DNA of 32,850 nt. It comes from Nodosilinea nodulosa PCC 7104 (GTDB taxonomy: Bacteria > Cyanobacteriota > Cyanobacteriia > Phormidesmidales > Phormidesmidaceae). Below the pieces are notes generated by a model. The model searched no databases. It worked only from the letters and a program-made list of their open reading frames with translations, and was not told the origin of the DNA. The position numbers were made by a program, and so were the translations under genes. The stretch covers positions 5,603,563 through 5,636,412 of the forward strand of contig NZ_JH976537.1 of the NCBI RefSeq assembly GCF_000309385.1, written 5' to 3'. Positions 16,239-23,673 of the stretch are shown one piece after another (position 1 is the first letter of the stretch; each line of letters starts with the position of its first letter).

Positions 16239-17390
16239 TCAAGCCATTGCTTGCTTTACTGACTCCACTGCTTGCGTCAGAATCTCTGCGGCTTGGTGAA
16301 TGTCATCGTCGGTAGAGAACTTGCCTAGGCCGATTCTGAGGGCACCTTCAACTACGGGCTCGGCTGGCCCCATCGCTCTGAGCACATGGGATGGGGCTTC
16401 AACACCTGAGGAACAGGCGGAGCCGGTGGATATGGCCAGTTGGTGGCGCACCCTGGCAATGATGGCGCTGTTGGGGATGCCGGGGATGGAGATGTGCAGG
16501 TTTCCTGCTAGGCGGTTTTGCAGGTCGCCGTTGATGCCCAGGTCGGGGATTTGAGCTTGGAGAAGGGCTTGGAGGCGATCGCGCTTTTGGCCAATCTCAA
16601 CCTCATCCATTGCCATCTCGATCGCTCGCAGCCGACAGGCTTCGCCCAAACCCACGATGCCTGGTAGGTTAAGGGTGCCAGGGCGCAATCCTCGTTGCTG
16701 TCCGCCGCCATAGAGTAGCGGCTCTAGCCGATGGTCTCGACGGACGACGAGTGCGCCAACGCCTTGGGGGCCGTAGAGCTTGTGGCCCGACAGGGTCAGC
16801 ATGGTAATGCCCCACTCGTTGAACTGGATGGGGCTTTTGCCTACGGCCTGGGATGCGTCGCAGAGAAAGGGGACTTGGTAGCTTTGGGCGATCGCAGCAA
16901 TTTTCTCAATGGGGTAAAGGGTGCCGACCTCGTTGTTAGCGGCCATGATGCAAAGCAGATGAATGCCGTTGGCACAGGCTTGCTCTAGTTGGCCCAGGTC
17001 AAGGCGGGCCTGGGTATCGACGGAAATATGGATCAGCTCAATGCGCCCTTGTTTGTGGAGAGCGTCGCAGGTATCGAGGACGGCTTTATGCTCAACGGTG
17101 GAGATGGCAATGCGGGGCTTGGTGCCAGATCGTTCTAGATGCTGAACGGTGCCTTGGATGGCGAGGTTTAGGCTTTCGGTAGCACCGGAAGTGAAGATGA
17201 TGTCTCTGGGGGTAGCGCCTACTAGGTCGGCAACGTGGTGGGTGGCGGCTTTGACGGCGGCTTCAGCGCGATCGCCTACCTCATGATCAACGCTGCTGGC
17301 ATTGCCAAAGTTGGTGGTCATGGCCTGCAAAACTTTTTCAGCCACTCTTGGGTCAATAGGGGTAGTGGCGTGGTAATCGAGGTAAATCAC
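16239..17390 (-). CDS. dndA: Cysteine desulfurase of the DndA/SspA type
   Basis: This 383-aa PLP enzyme belongs to the NifS/IscS fold. PLP-lysine Lys204 is in SGHKLYGPQG, the cofactor residues His101 (VEHKAV), Asp178 and Gln181 (CDASQAV) are present, and the sulfur-accepting Cys326 lies in STGSACSSG. The N-terminus IYLDYHATTPIDPRV with FGNASSVDHEVGD resembles desulfurases of DNA phosphorothioation clusters more than housekeeping IscS. The start is GTG at 17390. It would release sulfur from cysteine for delivery to DndC/SspD. The AIPR gene upstream on the same strand ends at a terminator, so dndA probably has its own promoter in 17391-17456. No DndC/SspD homologue is seen nearby. Confidence 0.85.
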   Translation of the reverse strand: MIYLDYHATTPIDPRVAEKVLQAMTTNFGNASSVDHEVGDRAEAAVKAATHHVADLVGATPRDIIFTSGATESLNLAIQGTVQHLERSGTKPRIAISTVEHKAVLDTCDALHKQGRIELIHISVDTQARLDLGQLEQACANGIHLLCIMAANNEVGTLYPIEKIAAIAQSYQVPFLCDASQAVGKSPIQFNEWGITMLTLSGHKLYGPQGVGALVVRRDHRLEPLLYGGGQQRGLRPGTLNLPGIVGLGEACRLRAIEMAMDEVEIGQKRDRLQALLQAQIPDLGINGDLQNRLAGNLHISIPGIPNSAIIARVRHQLAISTGSACSSGVEAPSHVLRAMGPAEPVVEGALRIGLGKFSTDDDIHQAAEILTQAVESVKQAMA

Positions 17391-17456
17391 AGGAGCGGGT
17401 TAGCTATAAATAGTTATTAAAGGGCTTTAGATAGCCTAGAATTTGCTGGTTTTTCT

Positions 17457-17485
17457 AAAAAAATCTGCCGCAAAAAGAACGGCAG
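17457..17485 (-). terminator. Intrinsic terminator of the AIPR gene
   Basis: On the minus strand CTGCCG, a 9-nt T-rich loop and CGGCAG are followed directly by ATTTTTTT. This is a textbook rho-independent terminator 33 bp after the AIPR stop codon. It separates the AIPR transcription unit from dndA. Confidence 0.75.
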
Positions 17486-17517
17486 CTTAACAATAAATAT
17501 TCGATCAACCAAAATGC

Positions 17518-18708
17518 TTAGATATTGATGAATTGCATAGCTATAGCATTTGTCAAAGTGCTCCATGTGCTTTTGGATCGACCAAATACTGCGGCACTTG
17601 ATCGGCCTTCAGTTTTGTAAGATTCCCAGAGACGGCTAACAAGCATGAGTCCATATTTCTCCCAAAGCTCTTCCTTCGGTTCAATCCATTCTCCATCTTT
17701 AATGACTATCCGAAATGCTGCAAGAACTGGCATCACAAAGGGCGGTGCTACAGTTAGGTTATACTTCCTTCCTGTAATTAGTTGGCATGGTTTATTACTA
17801 CAGCCGCTGACTTTTGAAATAACTATCTTTCCGCCAGTGCTGCTTTTCCCATTCAGCTTTTCATGTGCCTCCATTACTTTCTCTTCAAACCAGAGAATGT
17901 CTGTTAAAAGGGGCAGTATTTCTGAGTAATCAGAAGAATTCCATTTCCTAATAAGTGTACCTTTGCCGGTATAAGCTGTGATTGGATGTCTATCTTTCCT
18001 AAAGTCAAACAGTCGATTATTAAATAGTGCGAGACGCTGAACTAGATCTACAACTGTGTATTCGGAAAAAACATCTGCATCCTCTTGAAATTCGTCTGGC
18101 TTAAAGATGACATTTTTCCTAAACTCTTGTGGCAGGTATTGTTCAATAGCCTGCCACTCCCCTTCCAAATTTTTAAGTGCATAGTCAGGCACAGCTTTTG
18201 ATAGATTGCGAGCGCGACTAATGCTCGAAACCTGTTCTTCTTCTATCCCAACAGCTACAACAACCTGAACATAAGCCTTGTCAGCATTTGGATAGCTTTC
18301 ACCACGCTTATGTTCGCCGTGGAGAGCATGCATTAACGCTTTATAGGTATGGCCTCCATTCAGAACTCCATGCCCAAGGAAATCCTCTTCTTCTAAGTCA
18401 GGTTCAAAGTATTCGAACTTAACTAAGAAATCACCGCCCTCAACTCGTTTCGCTGCAAGTGCGTTGACGACGAGCATTATGCCGTTGTTGTAGTAGATAA
18501 AATTTTCGGGTTCAATCTGCAAGGTTTCCAGCATGGCTTTGGCTGGTTTTGCGCTTAAATCAGCGTTCCTTGCATTTGGCCCATAAGGTAAGCCTTGGGG
18601 CAGTTCTGCCGTAGGCAACGTAAGGCTCCAAATTTGCCTTCCCCTGTCTTCATCCTGAAACACACGACAGGCAGACTTAGCAACGATCTGAATCTGTTTA
18701 GTCTTCAT
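17518..18708 (-). CDS. AIPR-family (abortive infection phage resistance) protein
   Basis: This 396-aa protein has the AIPR (PF10592) hallmarks in order: NARNADLSAKPAKAMLETLQ then IEPENFIYYNNGIMLVV (residues 46-81), VLNGGHTYKAL at 115-125, VVVAVGIEEEQVSSISRARN, and VVDLVQRLALFNNRLFD. The FxYYNNGI and NGGxT motifs are the best preserved. The family occurs in phage-defence loci, but the biochemical activity is not established. The ATG at 18708 is preceded by a weak AAGGGA. Two identical palindromic operators lie 15-52 bp upstream and a terminator follows, so it is a self-contained regulated unit. The gene is AT-richer than the left half of the window. Confidence 0.75.
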   Translation of the reverse strand: MKTKQIQIVAKSACRVFQDEDRGRQIWSLTLPTAELPQGLPYGPNARNADLSAKPAKAMLETLQIEPENFIYYNNGIMLVVNALAAKRVEGGDFLVKFEYFEPDLEEEDFLGHGVLNGGHTYKALMHALHGEHKRGESYPNADKAYVQVVVAVGIEEEQVSSISRARNLSKAVPDYALKNLEGEWQAIEQYLPQEFRKNVIFKPDEFQEDADVFSEYTVVDLVQRLALFNNRLFDFRKDRHPITAYTGKGTLIRKWNSSDYSEILPLLTDILWFEEKVMEAHEKLNGKSSTGGKIVISKVSGCSNKPCQLITGRKYNLTVAPPFVMPVLAAFRIVIKDGEWIEPKEELWEKYGLMLVSRLWESYKTEGRSSAAVFGRSKSTWSTLTNAIAMQFINI

Positions 18709-18722
18709 AATTCAATTTTCCC

Positions 18723-18760
18723 TTGTTCAACAGAACAAATAAACTAGGTTCAACAGAACC
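18723..18760 (-). promoter_or_regulatory. Two tandem copies of the palindrome GTTC-AACA-GAAC upstream of the AIPR gene
   Basis: The 12-mer GTTCAACAGAAC is present identically at 18725-18736 and 18748-18759. Each copy is extended by symmetric flanks: TTGTTC/GAACAA for the first, GGTTC/GAACC for the second. Centres are 23 bp apart. On the minus strand a possible -35 (TTGTCT) and -10 (TTTATT) with an 18-bp spacer would have the promoter-distal copy in the spacer and the other copy in the leader, ideal for repression. The binding protein is unknown. Confidence 0.6.
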
Positions 18761-18856
18761 GAGACAAACGTAGCACGTTGTTTTTTCTTGGTCATCAGTA
18801 GAAATACTTATGTCTTTAATGATCTGAGGATGGCTGATCTATGAAAAATGACATGC

Positions 18857-20254
18857 TTATGCTCGATATTGCCATCCAAAAGAGAATCCTTGGGTAGATG
18901 CTAGAGAAATGAGAGGCTTTAAAAGATGTTGATAGGCTTCGCTTAGCTTCTCTACATTAAGCAATTCATTCCTGTCGCTGACGCTCAAATTACTTATGTA
19001 AGGTTCTACCTGCTTAGCCCATTTCCCTTCTGTAAGGGTACCGTGAGCTATTGTTAGTCCCTTATGTTGCAGAAGTACAAAGTCACGAAAATATTCGTTG
19101 GAAGGAATACTATTGGATTTGGCTGAGTTAACCTTTTGCAAGGTCGGAACCAAATTCCATAACTGATCATGGGCTACAAACGACCAGGGCAAGTAATGAT
19201 CTAGTGAAAACTGGTTAGGGTCAATTACTTGACCAGAATAAATACAGCGCAACTCCTGAGATTGCATCACCAGCTTCCAATATTCTGTCTGTTTAGCTAA
19301 TGAATCGCGTTTGACGGGCATAAATAGCTTATTGGAAATTGCTGGGGTGCTAGGATTACGCTTCTGCATATATCCCAACCATTCCCAAGCTGCCCAACCG
19401 CGCACAATAGTGTAATGCTGTTCGAGATAACTAGCCCAGGCTGGATGGACAATAATACCTTGGCAATCTTTGTATTGGATTGAATCAAAGCGATACAGCG
19501 GTTTGCAAATGTCAAAACAACGATCAGCAATAACAGGCATGGCCATATCAAGTTGATTACCCTTGCCCCGGCTAACGCCCACTAGCTCAGATTCCACAAA
19601 TGGAATAATCAGCCGAAAGGGAACATAGCGTCGCAGGTGTAACACCGCATCTTTCAAGTTTTGAGATGCAATCGCCTTTCTTAACAAGGTTTTATCTGTG
19701 TCTTTGAAGCGAACAATTGGTTCCTCGATCACTAACGCCAGAGAATCTAACTTGTTGGCAATCTGGTCTTGTGCCCCAAACGACAGCTTAAAAAATGTGT
19801 GAGGAAACCAAGCATTAGCTAGCATTTCCACGATCATTTCTTGAAAACTGATGGGCGACAGAACCTCAAAATGCCGTCTTTTCAGGATGTCTAGCAAGGA
19901 CAGAAAGAACAAATACTTATAGGAACTAGTAGTATCCGCAAAGATACGTGTTAGGGCTGCAACGTTGACCTGCTCTGATGTCGGTAGCGACTGCCCTGAC
20001 ACGATCGAGACTTCGTTTGCCTGAGTAGGGGATGGGTTGCCCAGATATAGGCGCACAAACTCATCAGCGGCACCAGCATCTAACCCTCTCAACGCCTCAA
20101 CAATGGTGACAACCGTTTCCGCCGTTGGATCAACTTGGCCATGAAACCAGCGAAAAATGGTAGGTCGAGGAACCTCTAGAGCCGCCGCCAACTGATTCTG
20201 GCTGATGCCGTGCCCTTCGAGGGTCTGTCGTAGTGCGTCGCCTGCTTTTCCCAT
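18857..20254 (-). CDS. Xre-type HTH / HNH nuclease fusion protein
   Basis: This 465-aa protein begins with a Cro/Xre helix-turn-helix (residues 5-58: ISQNQLAAALEVPRPTIFRW). A long middle region without a recognisable domain (about 90-330) follows. The C-terminal HNH nuclease has C337-IYSG, SLDHYLPWSF with Asp352-His353, WNLVPT with Asn367, and N376-SAKS; His353 would be the general base. The HTH suggests it reads a DNA operator, and the two palindromes in the divergent intergenic region are the obvious candidates. The ATG at 20254 has AGGAG only one base away, closer than usual. A single protein combining regulator and nuclease next to AIPR and phosphorothioation genes suggests a defence role, but no known system name fits. 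Confidence 0.75.
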   Translation of the reverse strand: MGKAGDALRQTLEGHGISQNQLAAALEVPRPTIFRWFHGQVDPTAETVVTIVEALRGLDAGAADEFVRLYLGNPSPTQANEVSIVSGQSLPTSEQVNVAALTRIFADTTSSYKYLFFLSLLDILKRRHFEVLSPISFQEMIVEMLANAWFPHTFFKLSFGAQDQIANKLDSLALVIEEPIVRFKDTDKTLLRKAIASQNLKDAVLHLRRYVPFRLIIPFVESELVGVSRGKGNQLDMAMPVIADRCFDICKPLYRFDSIQYKDCQGIIVHPAWASYLEQHYTIVRGWAAWEWLGYMQKRNPSTPAISNKLFMPVKRDSLAKQTEYWKLVMQSQELRCIYSGQVIDPNQFSLDHYLPWSFVAHDQLWNLVPTLQKVNSAKSNSIPSNEYFRDFVLLQHKGLTIAHGTLTEGKWAKQVEPYISNLSVSDRNELLNVEKLSEAYQHLLKPLISLASTQGFSFGWQYRA

Positions 20255-20290
20255 GCTCCTATGGTGGCAAAGGTAAGCCAGACGGTAAAT

Positions 20291-20338
20291 GTTCTCATAT
20301 TTGATAACCAGCAGGCATGTGTTATCATCCTTGATAAC
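20291..20338. promoter_or_regulatory. Two tandem 18-bp palindromic operators in a divergent intergenic region
   Basis: GTTCTCATATTTGATAAC (20291-20308) and GTTATCATCCTTGATAAC (20321-20338) are each inverted repeats of the form GTTnTCA-N4-TGATAAC. They are spaced exactly 30 bp apart, about three helical turns, so two dimers would bind the same DNA face. They lie 37-84 bp from the HTH-HNH start and just upstream of the gene at 20366, a typical autoregulation layout for an Xre-type protein. Confidence 0.65.
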
Positions 20339-20365
20339 TTTTGGGTTTGCAGAGGGATTGCCGCA

Positions 20366-20896
20366 ATGCCTTACAGAGATAGCCTTGCTTCATGGGCTGT
20401 GATTCGACTGTTACCAGATATGCAGCGGGCAGTAGTTGGACGCTTCCGCAAAGAGTCAGATGCAGAAGGGCACCGACAAGCTCTATGCAGACTTAATAGC
20501 GATGCTTCGTTTCGGGTTGTATTTGATACCCCACAAGACTTAGAAAACATTGGAAAAAGGCTCAAGACTATGGAGTTTAAGATCGGAGATTTGGTTCGTG
20601 ACGGCATCCCAGATGTACTGAGAGCCGAAAATCAGCGGTGTGAAGCCGCACCTATGCCATCAGATGAGTTTCTATCCAAGCTCAAGGATCTGCTGCTGAG
20701 GAAGTCTTTGTTGGTAGCGGATGCCCTGTCGCGTGATGTTCGGTCTGAAGTCGCTGATCTCTATGACATTCTCGACTGTTTGCTGGCTGCCTACAAAATC
20801 GACCATTTAGCGGTGGAACATGAACGGTTCTGGAGGCGCGAAAATTTGGGAGGTTTTGACAAACGCCTAAAGCTGGTCTGGCTTGAGCCGGAATAG
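20366..20896 (+). CDS. Fusion of a small cyanobacterial domain to a MazG-like NTP pyrophosphohydrolase fold
   Basis: The ATG at 20366, with AGAGGG 9 bp upstream, gives 176 aa; the frame opens earlier (20261) but that part holds the operators. Residues 1-55 (SLASWAVIRLLPDMQRAVVG, then RFRKESDAEGHRQAL) resemble short stand-alone cyanobacterial proteins of unknown function. Residues 69-176 start anew at a Met (20570) and match the phosphoribosyl-ATP pyrophosphohydrolase/MazG-like group (COG4997 type): FKIGDLVRDGIPDVL, EVADLYDILDCLLAAYKID and ENLGGFDKRLKLVW. The magnesium-binding EExxE is replaced by RKSLLVA, while ExxD survives (EVAD). Catalysis is therefore doubtful, and a nucleotide-sensing or structural role is possible. 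It is divergent from the HTH-HNH gene. Confidence 0.65.
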   Translation: MPYRDSLASWAVIRLLPDMQRAVVGRFRKESDAEGHRQALCRLNSDASFRVVFDTPQDLENIGKRLKTMEFKIGDLVRDGIPDVLRAENQRCEAAPMPSDEFLSKLKDLLLRKSLLVADALSRDVRSEVADLYDILDCLLAAYKIDHLAVEHERFWRRENLGGFDKRLKLVWLEPE

Positions 20897-20988
20897 GTTT
20901 GAAGCCCATCAGAGAATAGCCACCATGGCGCAATCAGTGTATTAATAGGGGAGCGGCTTTGCAGCAACTCCCCATTTTGCCTTGCGTT

Positions 20989-21354
20989 ATGGAGATTCGT
21001 CTGAGTCAATCTGCCTCAAAACTCCTAGATCTCCTAAAGACAGCTTTACAGGCTGACGAATCGGCAGTCATTGAGGAAGCAATTCATGAGCTTCATGTCC
21101 GTCTGGTCTCGGAAGGGGTGATCTCAAAGGATAATTCTCCAAAGCCGTTGGCAGAAGTTCTCGACAGAGCCGACTTGCTCAAAGGTTTGTATCTCTGCAC
21201 TAGAAACGCCCTTGGGGTAAATCATCCAAAAAATACCCCTTTGATCTTAGAAGCTAATACCGAAGAGGAAGCATGGCAGAAAATGGCGTTACTTTTTCCT
21301 CCCGAAACTGCCCAAGGCTTTACTATTCGAGGGATTGAGCCACTAAACCTATAA
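20989..21354 (+). CDS. Hypothetical protein (121 aa)
   Basis: I start this gene at the ATG at 20989; the frame is open 10 codons earlier. The N-terminus MEIRLSQSASKLLDLLKTAL, then ADESAVIEEAIHELHVRL, has the strand-helix-helix pattern of ribbon-helix-helix DNA-binding or short antitoxin-like proteins. The C-terminal half (LEANTEEEAWQKMALLFPPE, AQGFTIRGIEPLNL) is not recognised. It follows the NTP-PPase-like gene by 92 bp on the same strand and may be co-transcribed. It has no transmembrane segment or signal peptide. Confidence 0.55.
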   Translation: MEIRLSQSASKLLDLLKTALQADESAVIEEAIHELHVRLVSEGVISKDNSPKPLAEVLDRADLLKGLYLCTRNALGVNHPKNTPLILEANTEEEAWQKMALLFPPETAQGFTIRGIEPLNL

Positions 21355-21478
21355 CGGGAGAGTGCTGTTGCCATTTGTCCTGCTGAGTTTTGACTGAAAA
21401 GACAGACAAGCCATTAGGTAATTATACTTGCCTTACTTAACCCATCTCTTGTGGCTTGAACCGTAGTTGCTGTTGCTT

Positions 21479-21843
21479 AAGCGTTAGCGACAACTACTTG
21501 ATTCCTAGCAAGTTCTACTTCAGGGGTTGCTGCTGTCGTTTAGGCGTTTGCTTGTAATGTCAGAACGTTTACAGCTAACACTCAAGCGTTTGATTGTAAC
21601 CTTTAAACGTTTGTTGATATTGCGTAAGCGTTTGCTTGTAACGTCAAAGCGTTTTTGACAAATGCTTATACTTTGTAAAGAAACCTATAAGCATTTATTG
21701 ATATTGCTTAAGCATTAGTCCATAACGTCAAAGCATTTTCAACAAATGCTTATGTCTTACAAAGAAATACTTAAACTAAACTTATAAATGGGAACTCATT
21801 TTCTTGTAACGCTTATGTCTTTCAAAGTAATGTATAAACATCA
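21479..21843. repeat. Degenerate array in strict 21-bp phase (about 17 units)
   Basis: An AAGCGTTT-like octamer (variants AAACGTTT, AAGCATTT, AAACTAAA) recurs at 21542, 21563, 21584, 21605, 21626, 21647, 21689, 21710, 21731 and 21773. A first copy is at 21479 and weaker ones at 21668, 21752, 21794, 21815 and 21836. All are spaced in exact multiples of 21 bp. Most units continue with TGTAACGTCA, TGATATTGC or CAAATGCTT blocks. Read in the plus frame, the units give heptads such as AFACNVK with TAA recurring at one fixed heptad position, so no long frame is open. The 467 bp from 21355 to 21821 contain no gene; the array covers most of it. Confidence 0.7.
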
Positions 21844-22025
21844 CTAATGTTTAATACCCAAAATTCAAGCCCCACCTCGTCGTAGCCGCCCAGGGTGCGG
21901 GCCAGGTCGGCGCGGGTAGCCAGCCCTCCTCGCGTCAGCAAGTGCAGTATCACCACCGGCTGATACACCGCCTGCATCGACATCTGGTGAGTGAGGAAAT
22001 CGAGAAGATCTGCGATCGGGCGCAT
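21822..22025 (-). pseudogene. Truncated N-terminal fragment of a restriction/HNH-type gene
   Basis: From the ATG at 22025, residues 1-54 read MRPIADLLDFLTHQMSMQAV, then YQPVVILHLLTRGGLATRADLART and GGYDEVGLEFW. I associate this pattern with the N-terminus of longer HNH- or helicase-containing defence proteins (FLTxxMxMxxVYQPVxI and a GYDE/YDE tail), though from memory only. The similarity ends abruptly after GLEFW, and the last dozen residues (NISDVYTLL) are encoded inside the 21-bp repeat array before a stop. The gene therefore seems to have been cut off by the repeat field. Confidence 0.5.
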
Positions 22026-22111
22026 GGGGTGGTTGGGTGAACTATAAACCAGAGGCACCAGAGGGCAAGGTTCCTGCCCTATAAGACTGGGTAAAGAGTA
22101 AGTTCGCTAGC

Positions 22112-22423
22112 TTAATCCCAAAGCATCTCTAACCCATCAGGATCTACGACCATAGGGCTCTCACACCGGGGGCAAGGTTGCTCCTCTGGCCAAGGGGCAA
22201 TGTTTTGCCCTTTGCAGTCAGGACAAACGCCGAGATCCTGATCGTAATCAGAATCTCCTATTGGACCATCTTTGCCATATCGACCAATGAGCACATCGAC
22301 CAGTTCTTGGCAGTCCTGACAAACCATCGTCTTAACTACGGCAACCATGCCATAGTCGCGCTTGCCCGAGACCATGGCAGAGTAATCACAAGCAGGACAA
22401 GCAAAGTTGAACTTAGAACCCAT
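22112..22423 (-). CDS. Small zinc-ribbon protein
   Basis: This 103-aa protein has four CxxC pairs (CPAC, CQDC, CPDC and CPRC). They are arranged as two zinc ribbons: one across residues 9 to about 40, the second near residues 67-88. The rest is acidic (DGPIGDSDYDQDLG). The ATG at 22423 is preceded by GGGGGAG, a good ribosome-binding site. No enzymatic motif is present. It may bind nucleic acid or a protein partner. Similar orphan proteins are scattered in cyanobacterial and other bacterial genomes. Confidence 0.65.
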   Translation of the reverse strand: MGSKFNFACPACDYSAMVSGKRDYGMVAVVKTMVCQDCQELVDVLIGRYGKDGPIGDSDYDQDLGVCPDCKGQNIAPWPEEQPCPRCESPMVVDPDGLEMLWD

Positions 22424-22633
22424 TTTCTCCCCCGTACATCGGGCCTCTTTCTTTTACATCCTGTATGCGTCTACATCAGGATTAATCTTCTCCCATTAGA
22501 GTGCCCTACCTTGAGAGCTAAGAATAGCTGAATCGCTTTTGAGCCTAGGTCATCCCGTAACGAACTTTTTATAGCTTTCCTGACTTACACCCCATGCCCA
22601 ATAGCCAGTGTTTAACTGCTCCGCTTACTTAGA

Positions 22634-22813
22634 GGCTACTGAAAAAGTCAGAATTGCCTGACCTACAAGGAATACAGCTGATTTGGGCGACACCTATGTG
22701 CAAGGTAAAAAACGCTGAAACCCTTGAAATCTCGTTAAACACCCTTGCACATAGTTTGCACTTGAATGGCTGAAATAACTGCACATCAATGACTTTGACT
22801 TTTTCAGCAAGCC
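22634..22813. mobile_element. MITE-like element (about 180 bp) with nested inverted repeat
   Basis: The ends GGCTACTGAAAAAGTCA (22634-22650) and TGACTTTTTCAGCAAGCC (22796-22813) are imperfect inverted repeats with a shared core GCTGAAAAAGTCA apart from one position. Inside, CTATGTGCAAGG (22694-22705) and CCTTGCACATAG (22743-22754) form a perfect 12-bp pair. TACTTA flanks both sides (TACTTAGA left, TACTTAAA right), a possible target duplication. No coding frame is present. The rest of 22424-22976 contains no gene that I can see. Confidence 0.6.
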
Positions 22814-22976
22814 CTACTTAAACCCTCGGTTCGCTCTTTTTTCACAGGTAGTGCCTGATTTCTCAAGTACCTACTATGGATAGCGGTATAAGAGATTTTT
22901 ATACGCTACAGATAGATCCCTTGAAGGTGAAAAACGCTGCTGATAGCGTCAGCGAACCGTAGGTTAAAGTCTCTAC

Positions 22977-23564
22977 TCACCAGATCAGCGATAAATCCAA
23001 CACAAACCCTGGTAAGACCTCATCACCAGAAAGCGTTGTCGGCGCTGACAAAATCTCCGCCGTCTGGCCGGGGCGATAGACCTCTATCTGTCGCTGTTTG
23101 CGATTAATTAGCCAGCCGAGTTGGGCTCCATTGTCCAAATATTCAGCCATTTTTTGCCGAGTGCGCTCTAGGGAGTCGCTAGGCGACATCAGCTCGACGA
23201 CAAAATCAGGACAGAGAGGCACAAACTGGTCTTGCTGCTCAGGGGTGAGGGCTTGCCAGCGATCGCTCCTGACCCAGGCGGCATCAGGGGAGCGATCGGC
23301 ACCATTGGGCAGGGTAAAGCCGGTGGATGAATCAAACACCTCACCAAGCTGGGTGCGGGTATTCCAGATATCGAGCTGGGTGGTCAGCTTAACATTGCGC
23401 TTGCCCGTATTTCCTCCCGTCGGCGACATGATGATCAGCTCTCCAGCCGCAGTGCGTTCAAATTTCAGGTCATGGTGGTTTTGACAGAGCTGAAAAAACT
23501 GCTCGTCAGTCAGGTCTAAATCTAGTATCAAAGGCGTGGGCAAGGGCAGCGTCGTCGGGGGCAT
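22977..23564 (-). CDS. Uma2-family endonuclease (DUF820)
   Basis: This 195-aa protein is a complete member of the Uma2 group of the PD-(D/E)XK nuclease fold. It has TDEQFFQLCQN with FERTAAGELIIMSPTGG early, the catalytic-type segment RSPDAAWV (Asp) followed by CPDFVVELMSPSDS (Glu), then a Lys-containing helix QKMAEYLDNGAQLGWLI. RQIEVYRPGQ and a C-terminal LPGFVLDLSLIW complete it. Such genes are very numerous in cyanobacteria. A nuclease role is inferred from the fold, and a biological role is unproven. The gene is alone, 109 bp after the second Uma2 gene and on the same strand. Confidence 0.88.
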   Translation of the reverse strand: MPPTTLPLPTPLILDLDLTDEQFFQLCQNHHDLKFERTAAGELIIMSPTGGNTGKRNVKLTTQLDIWNTRTQLGEVFDSSTGFTLPNGADRSPDAAWVRSDRWQALTPEQQDQFVPLCPDFVVELMSPSDSLERTRQKMAEYLDNGAQLGWLINRKQRQIEVYRPGQTAEILSAPTTLSGDEVLPGFVLDLSLIW

Positions 23565-23673
23565 GGCAATTCCCGGAGCTTGTTTCGTAAATAACTACAG
23601 TATAGAGAGTGTCAGGTTGGTCACATCGTCGGGTTGGCTGGACAGGCCGCTGACCTGCTGCTGTAGGCCTGAA

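Noticed and set aside
18723..18760. LexA/SOS box
   Set aside because: LexA boxes in cyanobacteria and Gram-positives have different cores and orientation (GAAC-N4-GTTC or AGTAC types); here the order is GTTC-N4-GAAC.
21479..21843. Possible CRISPR array
   Set aside because: The repeating unit is 21 bp with no conserved repeat plus unique spacer structure; it is a continuous degenerate tandem repeat.
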